Assembly: GCF_023035875.1 (NCBI RefSeq)
Contig: NZ_CP075388.1
Coordinates: 1 to 59,540, forward strand
Direction: 5' to 3'
From: Borrelia puertoricensis
GTDB taxonomy: Bacteria; Spirochaetota; Spirochaetia; Borreliales; Borreliaceae
Length of the DNA stretch: 59,540 bases
The notes beneath the pieces were generated by a model, which made no database searches, was not told the origin of the DNA, and saw only the letters and a program-made list of their open reading frames with translations. Below are positions 26,306 through 36,369 of the stretch, piece by piece (the first letter of the stretch is position 1; each line of letters opens with the position of its first letter). Made by a program: the position numbers and the translations under genes.

Positions 26306-26546
26306 TTTTATTTTGCTAAATATCTATTTTTTTTACAAAAATATTATGTATAATAAATACAGCTTATTTATACAAATATTTCATTATTAACAACTCTAAA
26401 CTTTTCTACTTTCTCTTTACTGCATTTTAAAAATTTCCGTTCAAGCAGACCGGAGAGTCTCTTCCTTATTTTATTACCCTAAAAAAAAAAAACCAGCCCC
26501 CTAGTAGATTTCATATTTTTCTAAACATTCACGTTTAGACGTAACA
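26306..26546. other. Gap between convergent recombinase and DUF261 genes (unit A)
   Basis: Contains a worn copy of the unit B terminator: AGAC - CGGAGA - GTCT at 26447-26460, with the outer stem pairs and T-run lost. No gene seen. Confidence 0.45.
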
Positions 26547-26930
26547 TTATACTCCAATTCCTCGCTCTTTAAGAGAGAGTGAATCATAAAGCACAGAAGA
26601 CAAATTAGTTGCTATAAAATGATATCCTGGTGTATTTTTAATTTTAACTTCACTTATCTCAAATTCTCCATCTAAACATCTGTAAGCAGGGCCCTCCCAC
26701 CTCACACTTGCACTGATATCAAACCGTCTCAGTACAGCGCATGGATTTAGAATATAACAATTACTTCTCATACACCCTGACTTAACAAAGTTATGATAAT
26801 TCCTATTTATATCAAGAACACTAAACTGCAACTTTTTAAAAACTGATACGTAATAATGAAGAGATAAAAAGTAACATCCCCACTGACGTACTGCTGAGAC
26901 TAAATTTGGATTATTTTGCGTTATTCTCAT
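26547..26930 (-). CDS. DUF261 protein, altered C-terminus (unit A)
   Basis: A 127-residue protein of Borrelia family DUF261. Conserved cysteine in RQWGCYFLSLHYY (Cys ~19) and histidine in TPGYHFIA suggest a cysteine-peptidase or amidase fold of the papain-like/C39 type; this is inference. Compared with unit B, a small indel near the end replaces the last ~18 residues (ERGIGV stop). ATG 26930 has GGAG eight bases upstream. Confidence 0.65.
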   Translation of the reverse strand: MRITQNNPNLVSAVRQWGCYFLSLHYYVSVFKKLQFSVLDINRNYHNFVKSGCMRSNCYILNPCAVLRRFDISASVRWEGPAYRCLDGEFEISEVKIKNTPGYHFIATNLSSVLYDSLSLKERGIGV

Positions 26931-27007
26931 ACTATAATCTCCAACTTACAATCTTTATCCCTTTTGAAACTACCACCCCTACTTCCCCTTAACCTTAAAT
27001 ATAGCTA

Positions 27008-27404
27008 TTAAAAAGGAATATCTTCATAAAACTCATCTTCAAGCTTATTCTCATTAACATCTTGTGTTTTACATTGATGAGTTTAAGACGCAAATATCAT
27101 TTACCAAAATACTGTATTTACTCTTACCCTCACCTGTACGCTTATCATTCCAACTTGAATAAGATAGGGCTCCACTAAGTACAACTTGAACCCCTCGTTT
27201 AAGTAAAGCAGCAAGACTCTCAGCTCTAGCTCCAAAAATCACACAGTCAAAAAATTGAGCCTGTCTTGTCACACAGTTATTCTTCTTTACACCTCTATTA
27301 TTAGCTAGTGTAAATTTTAATATAGGAAAACTATTACTAGTATAAATAACCTCACAGTTTCTTGTTAAACGACCAGACATACTTAACAAGTTAATATCAA
27401 ACAC
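27008..27404 (-). pseudogene. ssb: Single-strand DNA-binding protein, acidic tail frameshifted (unit A)
   Basis: OB-fold SSB: LLSMSGRLTRNCEVIYTSN, FPILKFTLANNRG, FFDCVIFGARAESLAALLKRGVQVVLSGALSYSSW. GTG 27404 behind GAGGAG is the start by comparison with unit B. One extra base near 27072 ends the open frame at 27069, about 20 residues early, so the C-terminal acidic tip (EDIPF, which recruits partners) is out of frame although its codons remain. The OB fold is intact. Confidence 0.75.
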
Positions 27405-27606
27405 CAGAACTCTCCTCATCACGAAGCCTACTTAAAAGTTCCATACGTCTTAAATCACAATCAAGTCTCTCAAGATTTTCTAAAAATTCTCTTCTTGCAT
27501 AATAAGCTTGAACGAGATTCTTTATACTTCTCACACCAAACTTACATAAAAATTTTAAAATCTTGTAAGTAATTACTACAAATAAAACCATAAACATAAA
27601 TCTCAT
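27397..27606 (-). CDS. Small membrane protein upstream of ssb (unit A)
   Basis: A 69-residue protein not recognised. A hydrophobic N-terminus (MFMVLFVVITYKILKFL) is followed by a basic helical part (YYARREFLENLERLDCDLRRMELLSRL). It overlaps the ssb start by 8 nt, so the two are coupled. Its place between exonuclease and ssb ties it to the recombination module. Confidence 0.6.
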   Translation of the reverse strand: MRFMFMVLFVVITYKILKFLCKFGVRSIKNLVQAYYARREFLENLERLDCDLRRMELLSRLRDEESSGV

Positions 27607-27616
27607 AAAGGTCCCC

Positions 27617-28970
27617 TTAAACAGCTTTTAAAATAGGTGTAGACCATTCATTTGAATTACTACTAAAAGTAAAGTCTATAACACAGCTTAAAAACTTAAA
27701 CCTATCCTTAATAGCTCTCTTACTCATATCTAAAGAGAACCTATTCCCATCAAAGTTATAATTTATATATGTTCATTTAAAGAAAATTTACGATAAAGAT
27801 CATCTATTTGAAATTTAAGTTTATCTTTAATAGGTTTGGTTAACCTAGACAAACTCTAACGCCTGAGCCTTTTTAGTATCCTCTTCTACTTTGTCAATTT
27901 CAGATTGCAATGCATTAATCTCCTCTAAATAGACATCTCCTTAAATCCAAAATTTTGTCTTCATCAATCTCAAGTTGACTTGATTTTACAAATTCTAAAA
28001 ATTCAGAACTTAAAATCTACATCACATAGCTCTTCATATACAAAATTATTTTTCAAAAACCCTCCCTGCTTATAATATCACTAAGCTCGTCTAAATCAAT
28101 ATTTTTAATATCAATATCACTCTTGAACTTTAAAGACTGGGCAATACTACTAACTTCCCCCCTAAATCTTGAAACTTCAGTCATTATATAACTAATAAAA
28201 TCATCACTCTTATCAATTACACAGTTTATAGCTTCTCCACCTATGATAAAAAATAAATTTCCCTTATCTAAACCTGTACACAGTAGCTGCATTTGTACTT
28301 GAACATAATACTTGAAGAAATATTTATCTTCTAAAAAATTACCAGTCTTGTTGTATTCAATAGCTGCATTTTTTAAGTAAAAATTATCACTAATTTTGAT
28401 CTCAAGTAACTCGGCTTCTCCAGCAATATTTACAAACCATCCATCAATTGTTGAACCAACTAATGTCTCACAGCCCTCAACTTTTTTAAAGTAATTATAT
28501 TTGTCAATACCATTTGCATATTTATTTTTATGTAACACCTCAATATTATCCACATTCATACGAACAAATTCATCAAATCCTAAAGATTCTAATATCTTTC
28601 CCTTTCTCATGCTCAAATTATCTTCAAATGGTATTTCTCTTCCTATAGCTTTAAGTACTCGCTCTAGCATTAATTTCTCTAAAGAATCAGCTCCAATAAA
28701 CATGCTTCCAACTTCACTAGCTCCCATACGCTTTAACGATTCTCTTTGCACACTAAAGTCAACCTTACTATTAAACTTAAAATACTCATTCTTACCAATT
28801 TTTGGTAATTTACGTCCAACTCTACTTATTTTACTTAACTGTTTTTGTTTACCTTTAAGATTTTCTTGACTCTGATATGCAAATGATTCAAAACCCTTAA
28901 ATACCATTTGCCTGTACAAATCAAATTGTTGCATCCCCTCCTCTGATTTTTGTTCATTTGTTTTTGTCAT
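27617..28970 (-). pseudogene. YqaJ/lambda-exonuclease-like nuclease, C-terminus broken (unit A)
   Basis: Exonuclease of Borrelia family DUF244. The open part (28053-28970, 305 residues) holds the whole RecB-type nuclease core: GASEVGSMFIG, GSTIDGWFVN (Asp), AELLEIKISD (Glu-x-Lys) and YYVQVQMQLL (Gln motif). Several indels in 27617-28052 scramble the C-terminal helical domain. It starts at ATG 28970 behind TTAGGAG. A truncated but active nuclease is possible. Confidence 0.75.
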
Positions 28971-29166
28971 ATTTAATCTCCTAATTGAGTTATCTATAAA
29001 AAAATAATATAACAAAAATTTTTTGACAAAAACAATTTTTGTTATATTTTTTTGTTAAATTATATATAGAAAAACTTTTATTAAACAAAAAACAAAAATT
29101 GTATTTACTTTTCAATAGAACTTATGTATCATGAGCATGATTATAAATACAATTAGGAGCAAATAA
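28971..29166. promoter_or_regulatory. Divergent intergenic region, exonuclease / third PF57/62 gene
   Basis: 196 nt of AT-rich DNA with repeated (T)TTTTGT/ACAAAAA tracts and promoter-like TTGACA and TATATT words on both strands. Both flanking genes have CAATTAGGAG before their start, a leader different from those of the other two replicons, though it resembles the cluster 1 type. Confidence 0.45.
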
Positions 29167-29805
29167 ATGATAAATACAAACCTTGAGGTTAAAACCTATT
29201 CAAAACCATTAAAGGAATATCACAATAGATATTATAAAATACTATCAATACTTAGATATTTTCAAAAGAATGCAATCAAGTATAATCAAACATTCATTCT
29301 AAATACATTAAACATTTTTCTACTTAAAGATAGTCTTAAACAAATTACACTTAGAACTTTAAGAAAAGATTTGGCATTCCTATGCAATAAAGGCATTATT
29401 AAAAAAACTTTATTAAGACTAGGTGAAGGAAATGGCTCATACATAAGATATACAATAACTAAATACAGCATTAATAACTTAAAAAGACTGCTTAAAGCTC
29501 AACAAGAAATCACCGAACATGATGTTAATAAAGTATTCATATTTACAAAAGAAACACAAAAAAAATATTTCAAAAATAGGAGGTTTAAAATTTTTAAATC
29601 TAAAAATGCAACTAAAAATGTCAGTCATAATATAACTAATAATAAATATATAAATAATAAAGAAAAAATAGAAAAAGAAAGTAAAAGTAAGATAATAAAC
29701 AATACAGATTATCTAATAAAAAATGTGTCTAAATGGAAAACAATGAGATTTTTAGACAAAATAGAAGAAAATGTAAACAAAAAAAAAGATATGAAGATAG
29801 CGTAA
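29167..29805 (+). CDS. PF57/62 replication-type protein of a third replicon
   Basis: A 212-residue Borrelia plasmid-maintenance protein (PF57/62). The N-terminal DNA-binding part is seen (NQTFILNTLNIFLLKDSLKQITLRTLRKDLAFLCNKGII) and a basic Asn/Lys tail. It is much shorter than the 371-residue gene at position 1 and not closely similar. It may be a complete short PF57 form or a truncated gene. It is followed by a decayed PF50 and no ParA or PF49, so this cluster is a remnant. Confidence 0.7.
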   Translation: MINTNLEVKTYSKPLKEYHNRYYKILSILRYFQKNAIKYNQTFILNTLNIFLLKDSLKQITLRTLRKDLAFLCNKGIIKKTLLRLGEGNGSYIRYTITKYSINNLKRLLKAQQEITEHDVNKVFIFTKETQKKYFKNRRFKIFKSKNATKNVSHNITNNKYINNKEKIEKESKSKIINNTDYLIKNVSKWKTMRFLDKIEENVNKKKDMKIA

Positions 29806-29903
29806 TACGAACAAAAGAATGGTTGGGCCCTAAAAATTAAAAAATCTGACAATGAGGATTAAAAAGACCAACACTAAACTAAAGGAAAAAGGATGAAAGT
29901 ACA

Positions 29904-30360
29904 ATGAAAATACTGAAGAAAAGAGAAAAAAATCGAATCGAGAACAAAGAAAGGTCAAATAACTTTTTTCTAAAATAGAAAGAAAAGGTACTAGAACAAT
30001 CTATTATACAAAGGTATTGTACAGATATTTTTACTCTTTGGAATTAGTCAAGAAGAACCGGTAGGTTCTTTATCGCTTTAAGAGGTTGGCATCGATATCG
30101 ATAAAAAAGGTCGATTTAGTTTATTTGGTTTAAAAAAGCAAGCCGATGATAAATTTTTTGGCATTTACTATGGATTACAGAAAAACCTATAATTCTTAAA
30201 TATTGAAGAAGATATGACAAAGCTCATGGAGACAGTTAAGCCTATAGTATTCAAAGCTTACTATATAGAGTTTAGATTTAAAAAAGGTAGTATCTTTTGT
30301 TATATTCAAGGAATTTATTATTTACTTAAAAGTGAAAAGTTGAAAACAACATATTGTAAA
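29904..30360 (+). pseudogene. Decayed PF50 (DUF226) gene of the third replicon
   Basis: Pieces in several frames match PF50: MKILKKREKNRIENKE and IYYTKV near the start, KKQADDKFFGIYYG in the middle, and [26 protein letters not shown] near the end. Several indels and stops. It stops abruptly at ~30360, where exonuclease sequence in the opposite orientation begins: a recombination scar. Confidence 0.7.
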
Positions 30361-31312
30361 CTAACGCTCGAGCCTTTTAAGTCTCTTCTTTCACTTTGTC
30401 AATTTCAGATTGCAATGCATTAATCTCATCTAAACGTCTACTTAAATCCGTACTTGTCTTCATCAATCTCTTGTTGATCATTTTTACAAATTCTAAAATT
30501 GGGCTTAAAATCTACATCACATAGCTCTTTTGTTATAAATTCTTTCAATAACACAGTTTGTAGTATCTCCACCAATATAAAAAGAATAAGTTTCCTTTTT
30601 TTAATCCTGTACATAAGAGTTGCATCTGTACTTGTACGTAATACTTAAAGAAATATTTATTATCTAGAAAATTACCAATTCTATTATATTCAGAAGCACC
30701 GCATTGTATTTGAAATGAATCGCTGCATTTTATCTCTAAAAGTTCAGCATCACCTTCCCCGTTAACAAACCAAGCATCAATTGTAGCACCAACTAAACAA
30801 TCACTCTTACCAACTTTTTTAAAGTAATTATATTTATCAATACCGTTTGAATATTTATTTTTATGTAATATATGAATATTCTTATCATAAATTTTTACAA
30901 ATTCGTCAATTATTAAATTCTCTAAAGCCTTTCCTTTTTTAATACTCAAATTATCTTCAAAAGGCATTTCCCTTCCTATAGATTTAAGAATTCTTACGAT
31001 AAACATCTCTTCTAAATAATCAGCTCCCATAAACAGACTACCAACTTCACTAGCTCCTACCCTGTGTAAAGCTCTTCTTTGCATACTAAAGTCAACCTTA
31101 CTATTAAACTTGAAATACTCATTCTTACCAATTTTTGGTAATTTACGTCCTACCTTATTTATTTTACTTAACTGTTTTTGTTTACCTTTAAGATTTTCTT
31201 GACTTTGATATGCAAAAGATTCAAAACCCTTAAATACCATTTGCCTGTACAAATCAAATTGTTGCATCCCCACCTCTAATTTTTGTTCATTTGTTTTTGT
31301 CATATTTGTCAT
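30361..31312 (-). pseudogene. Third exonuclease (DUF244) copy, deleted and frameshifted
   Basis: The first ~250 codons (from ATG 31312, behind AAGGAG) give the same RecB-like nuclease core as the gene at 58002, including GATIDAWFVN, AELLEIKCSD and YYVQVQMQLL, with clear divergence in the centre. The frame then breaks (NLFFLYWW) and most of the C-terminal domain is deleted; only patches remain to 30361. Confidence 0.75.
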
Positions 31313-31373
31313 ATTAAACTCCTTTTGTTCTTCTTTATAAATAAAATAATATAACAAAAATTGTTTTTGTCAA
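31313..31373 (-). promoter_or_regulatory. Promoter/leader of the third exonuclease, matches ERF of unit B
   Basis: Minus strand: TTGACA at 31368-31373, then TATATT and a leader ending AAGAACAAAAGGAGTTTAA. About 47 nt next to the gene are identical to the leader of ERF at 34927. The remaining gap to 31494 holds no gene. Confidence 0.6.
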
Positions 31374-31494
31374 AACTTTTGATATATTTTTTTGTTAATC
31401 TAACAAAATATTTTATTTTTTACTAACTAATGATTTACTTATTACTAATAATTGGGTTATTATTAACAGTAATAAGAACAAAAGGAGTTTAATA

Positions 31495-32608
31495 ATGGGG
31501 AATAAACAAGCTATAAAGCTTGATACACAATGCCACAATAAATACCAACACAAACTAATAGTAGCAATATCAACAATTGATTATATCAATAATAAACATA
31601 AAAAATACACACAAAGCAATCTACTTTACTACTTTAATGGAAACTTAAAACGCAATGGTCATAAAGAAACTACTCTTAAAACACTTCAAAAATATCTTTA
31701 TAAATTAGAAAAAGTATTTAAAGTAACAATTAATTATCACAAACACTTGGGTGTTAACATGGGAACTGAAGTTCATTACAAACTTAAATACTCTAAAAAA
31801 GAATGTCACCTTATAATCAATAAACACTTTAGAGATAAAAAGAAGAAAGACACAAAAACCGTGTAAATAGCTACTTAAAAAAAAATGTAATAAAAAGGGG
31901 AGTGTAGAAAAAGCGGAGTGTTTTAATAATATCTATAATAATAAAGAAGAAGATAAAAACAACATAAAATCTATAGAAAAATTACAAGTAGAAAAGTACG
32001 CTAAGAAATGCAATTTTAAATCAAATGCTTTTCTCTCTATTTTAGATTTAGAAGTGGACAAAGATTTTAAGATTCAATCATTTAAAGCCATCAAAACAGC
32101 TGAAAATAATGTGTATAAACACATAGACAGGATTAAATCAAATAACAATAAACTTAAAAGCAAACAAAAAGAATTAAGTAAGATACTAGATGAAACAAAA
32201 GCCAATCTAAAGAATGAGGGATATGACAGTAAACAATTAGAGAACCAAATACAAAATGTATATGAACAATATAAGAACAAACCCCACTTTATCATAGAAA
32301 AAAATAAATACAGTGATTTAAAAAAGATAATAGGAAAACTTAAGAAGTCAGTTGAGCGTGTTAAATCAAATACTAAGAAAGATAAAAGAGATATTAGGGA
32401 CAACATCTTTAGCATACTCATTGATCAATTAAAGCATAAAGTAAGAATTGAAATGTTTATACCATTATTGAAAGAATATTTGGGTAAACAGGAAAGGTTA
32501 GATTATGGAAAAGTATTTAATAATCAGTATTACTATGATTTTTTAGATTTAATAAAGAATGATCAAAAATACCTGAATGATAATGAATTTAAACAGGTTA
32601 TTAATTAA
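31495..32608 (+). pseudogene. PF57/62 replication protein, frameshifted (cluster 2)
   Basis: Nearly the same gene as at position 1 but with one A missing in the AAAAAGAAG stretch near 31845 and another base lost near 31885. The open parts are 31495-31866 (123 residues, DNA-binding half) and about 31900-32608. The first ~15 codons are specific to this cluster. A split or inactive initiator is expected unless the shifts are sequencing errors. Confidence 0.8.
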
Positions 32609-32618
32609 AGGACTTGTT

Positions 32619-33180
32619 ATGAATGATGTAATAGAAAATGTAGAGAAGAAAAAATATAAGGTTAATTCCAAAGGAAGAAAAACTTCTTTTTATTAAGATA
32701 GAAGAGATTGAAGGTAGAAAAATATATCACACTAAAATCATGGAAGATTTATACAAATTTGGGATTTATAAAAGTATAAAAAGTATGTTTTTTATTTCAT
32801 TTAGAGGACTGTTTAATCAAAACAAGATAGAATATTTCCATTTATTTCCTATAAAGGAAGGAGACAAATTTTTAGGAATTTTTTATAGATACAGAAAACC
32901 AATAAAAAATATTGTTATGAAATATGAAGAAAATGGAGTAATAAAAACATCTACATTTTCAAAAGTTTATTACATAGAATTTAGATTTAAAAAGGGTAGT
33001 GTTTGTTGTTACCTTAAAGGGATATCTCGTTTACTTAAAAAAGAGAAGTTCGATACAAAATATTACAGTTCTTTAATAACAACACTTTTGACTTTAGAGA
33101 AAGAAGTATATGAATTTTACGGGAAGAAGTTACCAGGAGGAGGTCTTATAACTAAATGGATAGAAAAAAGCCTAAAATAA
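32619..33180 (+). pseudogene. PF50 (DUF226) protein, N-terminal frameshift (cluster 2)
   Basis: Starts MNDVIENVEKKK, shifts frame near 32655, and continues open to the stop with the PF50 blocks [32 protein letters not shown] and [11 protein letters not shown]. An internal ATG at 32740 would give a 146-residue product. It overlaps the ParA start by 25 nt, exactly as in cluster 1. Confidence 0.75.
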
Positions 33181-34481
33181 TTACAATCGCATCAATTAAA
33201 GGTGGAGTTGGAAAAAGTACAAGCTCAATCATACTTGCAACATTATTGGCTCAAAAGTGCAAAGTTTTACTAATCGATATGGATACACAAGCATCAACAA
33301 CTAGTTATTTTTATGAAAAGATAGAAAAACTTAATGTTAATTTAACTAAATTTAATATTTATGAGATTTTAAAAGAAAACATAGATATTGAGAGTTCTAT
33401 CATTAATATAGATAATAACCTTGATTTAATTCCTAGTTACTTAACTTTACATAATTTTAATGAAGAAAAAATTGAATGTAAAGATATTTTATTAAAAACT
33501 AGTTTAGGTACTTTATGTTTTGAATATGATTATATGGTTATTGATACAAATCCTAGTTTAGACATTACATTAAGAAATGCACTTATATGTAGTGATTATG
33601 TAATAGTTCCAATGACGGCTGAGAAGTGGGCAGTTGAAAGTTTAGATTTATTTAATTTTTTTATGCAAAAATTAAAGTTAGCTTTACCTATATTTTTGAT
33701 AATAACAAGATTTAAAAAAAACAAAACGCATAAAGCATTGTTTGAGATTTTAAACAAAAGTGACAGATTTTTAGGGATAATATCGGAAAGAGAAGACTTA
33801 AATAGGAGAATTGCAGAGAACAATATTTTTGATTTAAGTAAAGATTATATAAAAGAATATGAAAGCATTTTAGAAAGTTTTTTAAAAGAAAATATAAATC
33901 GTCTAATTATTAGACGATTTATTAAAAAGGAGTTTGGAATGGATATAAAGATAAATAAAAGGGTTTTAAAGGATAATGGAAGTTATGTTATTAATGATGG
34001 TGCATTAAATTATTACAATTCTTTAAAAGAAAAATTAAAAATTAATTCTAAAAAAGAAATTTATTGTAAACTAGAAACATTGAAAATTTTAAAAGAAATA
34101 AAAGATAATCAGTATTATAAGTTAGATGGTTATAAAAGTTTTGATGCTTTTTCTAAAGATTTTAGACTTGCAAGAGCCCAAGTTTACAATTATTTAAAGA
34201 TTGCTAATGCAATAGAAGAAGGAATTATAGAAGAAGAATTTTTGATAAAAAATGGAATATTAGAAACATTAGTCATACTAAGGAATAAGGAAACTAAAAC
34301 AATAAAGAAGTCAAGACAAAATCCAATAAAACCCTTAAGATTTCAGCTTAAAAATCAGGATAGTTATGATTTTTATAAAAAAAATGCTAAGTTTACAGGG
34401 TTTTTAATGGATAAATTATTTAGAGACAAAAAGGACTTACTAGAAGAAGTTATGAAAGAATATAAAGAATTTAAGGGATAA
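33156..34481 (+). CDS. parA: ParA (PF32) fused in frame to PF49 (cluster 2)
   Basis: A 441-residue open frame. Residues 1-~247 are a PF32 ATPase: KGGVGKST (~15-22), LLIDMDTQAS, YDYMVIDTNPS. Residues 262-441 are a PF49 protein with a possible helix-turn-helix (FSKDFRLARAQVYNYLKIA) and the conserved KQNPIKPLRFQLKNQ block. In cluster 1 these are two genes. The join runs through a perfect palindrome (33896-33920). An internal ATG at 33939 has AAAAAGGAG before it, so a separate PF49 may also be made. No ParA stop is present before it; a lost stop or an indel could explain the fusion. Confidence 0.85.
   Translation: MDRKKPKIITIASIKGGVGKSTSSIILATLLAQKCKVLLIDMDTQASTTSYFYEKIEKLNVNLTKFNIYEILKENIDIESSIINIDNNLDLIPSYLTLHNFNEEKIECKDILLKTSLGTLCFEYDYMVIDTNPSLDITLRNALICSDYVIVPMTAEKWAVESLDLFNFFMQKLKLALPIFLIITRFKKNKTHKALFEILNKSDRFLGIISEREDLNRRIAENNIFDLSKDYIKEYESILESFLKENINRLIIRRFIKKEFGMDIKINKRVLKDNGSYVINDGALNYYNSLKEKLKINSKKEIYCKLETLKILKEIKDNQYYKLDGYKSFDAFSKDFRLARAQVYNYLKIANAIEEGIIEEEFLIKNGILETLVILRNKETKTIKKSRQNPIKPLRFQLKNQDSYDFYKKNAKFTGFLMDKLFRDKKDLLEEVMKEYKEFKG
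33896..33920. promoter_or_regulatory. Perfect 12-bp palindrome between ParA and PF49 parts
   Basis: AAATCGTCTAAT - T - ATTAGACGATTT, immediately before the PF49 ribosome site. Position matches the shorter inverted repeat of cluster 1 but the sequence is unrelated, as expected for a replicon-specific partition site or operator. Confidence 0.6.
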
Positions 34482-34695
34482 TAAGTAAAGGGATTATAAA
34501 GGAAGTAGTAGATTTCGTCTTATTACATAATAATAATAATTTTAATTATGAATATTAAAAAGAAGAAATGAGTTCACTTGAATAATAAATTGTTCTTGTA
34601 AAATTTTGAACTGGGTTTATCTAATAAGTAATAAATATTTAGTATTTGATAATATTAATTGAATTTTGTTTGAAAAAGTAATATAATCCGTTATT
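34482..34695 (+). other. Bdr remnant after cluster 2
   Basis: Short traces of the Bdr start remain (KGIIKEVVDFVLLHNNN at ~34489-34540, then EEMSSLE), with many stops. It matches the broken bdr after cluster 1. No gene in the rest. Confidence 0.5.
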
Positions 34696-34795
34696 AGGTA
34701 TTGTTCATTGTGAACTACCTTTTGTTCTTTCATGTTAGAGACGTTAGAGTTTAGTTAAGTATTCTATTAAGAGTTTTTAATTAAACTCTAATTTT
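34696..34795 (+). terminator. Conserved stem-loops, terminator-like, after cluster 2
   Basis: Stem 1: AGGTA..GTTCA pairs with TGAAC-TACCT (34696-34720). Stem 2: AGAGTTTAGTTAA (34746-34758) pairs with TTAATTAAACTCT (34777-34789), followed by a T-run. Relative to unit A a C-G pair has become T-A on both strands and a G-C pair a G-T pair, so the stem is kept despite sequence change. Confidence 0.6.
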
Positions 34796-34862
34796 TTGTT
34801 AGGTAGTTTTATACATTAATTCCATATTTAAGTTATTGTATTTATAAATTTTTATTGATAAA

Positions 34863-34926
34863 TTGACAAAAATAGTTTTTTTGTTATATTATTTTATTTA
34901 TAAAGAAGAACAAAAGGAGTTTAAAT
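34863..34926 (+). promoter_or_regulatory. Promoter/leader of ERF, unit B
   Basis: TTGACA (34863-34868), 16-nt spacer, TATATT (34885-34890), then AAGAACAAAAGGAGTTTAA before the ATG. The same leader precedes the exonuclease at 31312, and its end also precedes the rep gene at 31495. Confidence 0.65.
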
Positions 34927-35976
34927 ATGACAAAAACTAAAAATCAACATACAAGAACTAGAATGCGCAGAGCAGTTAAGAAACTGGGTAAACAAAAGGG
35001 AAAAGTAACAGATATAAGAGTAAATAATCAAGCTTTAGTAACTGATGAGAATCAAGCAAGGGTAAACTTTCTAAAATCTCTATACAGTCTACGTATGAAT
35101 TTAAGTGGTGTTGCTAAGAATCTTAATGGATATGGGTATAAATATCAAAATTTCAATGAGATAATCAGAGAGATAAAGAATGTTATAAAGAGTAACAATT
35201 TAGATATTGATTTCCTGCAATGTCCAACATTTAAAGTTGTGGGAAATAATACAATTAATGTTATTACAACAACATTTTACAGTCCAAGTAGTGGGTACTG
35301 TGAGTCATTTGATACTCCAATTTACACAGAAGAATTTTCTTCTCTAGGCGCCAAGAATCAAAATACTTTATCGCAACTTGTAGGTTCATGCATAACATAT
35401 CATAAAAGATATGCTCTTGTAGGATACCTATCAATAGAGAGTGAAGTTGACACTGATGCTAGTTCATCATTACCCGAGCTAGAAAATAATAGAGAGAGAG
35501 TTAAAGCTTTTGCCAAAAACAATGATGGGAATACACAAGTAAATATATCAGGAAATAATGTAGAGGATAAAAACACTGTTCATACTGACCAATCTAAATC
35601 TAAGAGCAATGTAGAGACAAATAAGTTTAAGTATTATAAAAATCTACTCATAGCAGCACGTAACATGCATAAATTTGTTCTTAATAAACCATTTAACAGT
35701 TTAGAAGAGATAAATTCTTATCTTAAATCTATTCAAGTTGGAGATGATTCGAGTATACTTGAATACTTTAATAAAAATAAAACATTAAAGAGTATACAGT
35801 ATTGGTGTAATTTGATAAAAGAGTATTTTAGTAAAAGTAGTAGAGACCCAGAAAAGATAGAAAAATTTGATATATTTTTAGCTTTTGATTTAGATAAGCT
35901 TGGAAATAGTCCACTGAAATTATTTGGGCACTTATCTACTGATAAGGAATTTGATTGTTTGTTTAGAACTGCATAA
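34927..35976 (+). CDS. erf: ERF-family single-strand annealing protein (unit B)
   Basis: A 349-residue near-copy of the gene at 3734, with the same ERF signature near residue 150-170. The first ~12 residues (MTKTKNQHTRTR) are replicon-specific; later differences are few. It is directly followed by the shared GGGGCTT terminator because the lipoprotein cassette of unit A is missing. Confidence 0.88.
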   Translation: MTKTKNQHTRTRMRRAVKKLGKQKGKVTDIRVNNQALVTDENQARVNFLKSLYSLRMNLSGVAKNLNGYGYKYQNFNEIIREIKNVIKSNNLDIDFLQCPTFKVVGNNTINVITTTFYSPSSGYCESFDTPIYTEEFSSLGAKNQNTLSQLVGSCITYHKRYALVGYLSIESEVDTDASSSLPELENNRERVKAFAKNNDGNTQVNISGNNVEDKNTVHTDQSKSKSNVETNKFKYYKNLLIAARNMHKFVLNKPFNSLEEINSYLKSIQVGDDSSILEYFNKNKTLKSIQYWCNLIKEYFSKSSRDPEKIEKFDIFLAFDLDKLGNSPLKLFGHLSTDKEFDCLFRTA

Positions 35977-35980
35977 AAGA

Positions 35981-36000
35981 TAAGCCCCAATAGGGGCTTA
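35981..36000. terminator. Terminator between ERF and late operon, unit B
   Basis: TAAGCCCC - AATA - GGGGCTTA, serving both convergent transcripts. In unit A this place is split into two terminators with the lipoprotein gene between them. Confidence 0.75.
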
Positions 36001-36010
36001 CTCATTAAAA

Positions 36011-36369
36011 TTATTTTAATTTCGTATATCTTTTATATACATCTTCAGCAATAGGTTTTGTTTGAGAGATATATTCTTGCAGTAGGGAGATATTAAAGTT
36101 TAATGCTTTGATTGTATGTTCTGATTTTAATTTGCTTGCATCAAAAAAAAAAATTTGGGAAAATCTTTGTTTTTCATTTTTTTCTTAGCATCAACTAAAA
36201 ATCCTTGTAAATAAAGTACGTATTTTGAGAGTTCAGATTCGTATTTACTTATTGATTCTAAATTAGAATCATCTGGCATAGTTGGTTCTTTAGTTAAGGA
36301 AGCAATGGTTGTGCAATTCATAATTAGAGTAATAGCACAAATGAAAATAACTTTAAATAGTCTATTCAT
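36011..36369 (-). pseudogene. Small lysis-cassette lipoprotein, frameshifted (unit B)
   Basis: Lipoprotein start MNRLFKVIFICAITLIMNC as at 5872, but a run of eleven A's near 36145-36156 lacks one base compared with unit A. The open part ends after 80 residues at 36127; the last third is out of frame. Confidence 0.75.
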
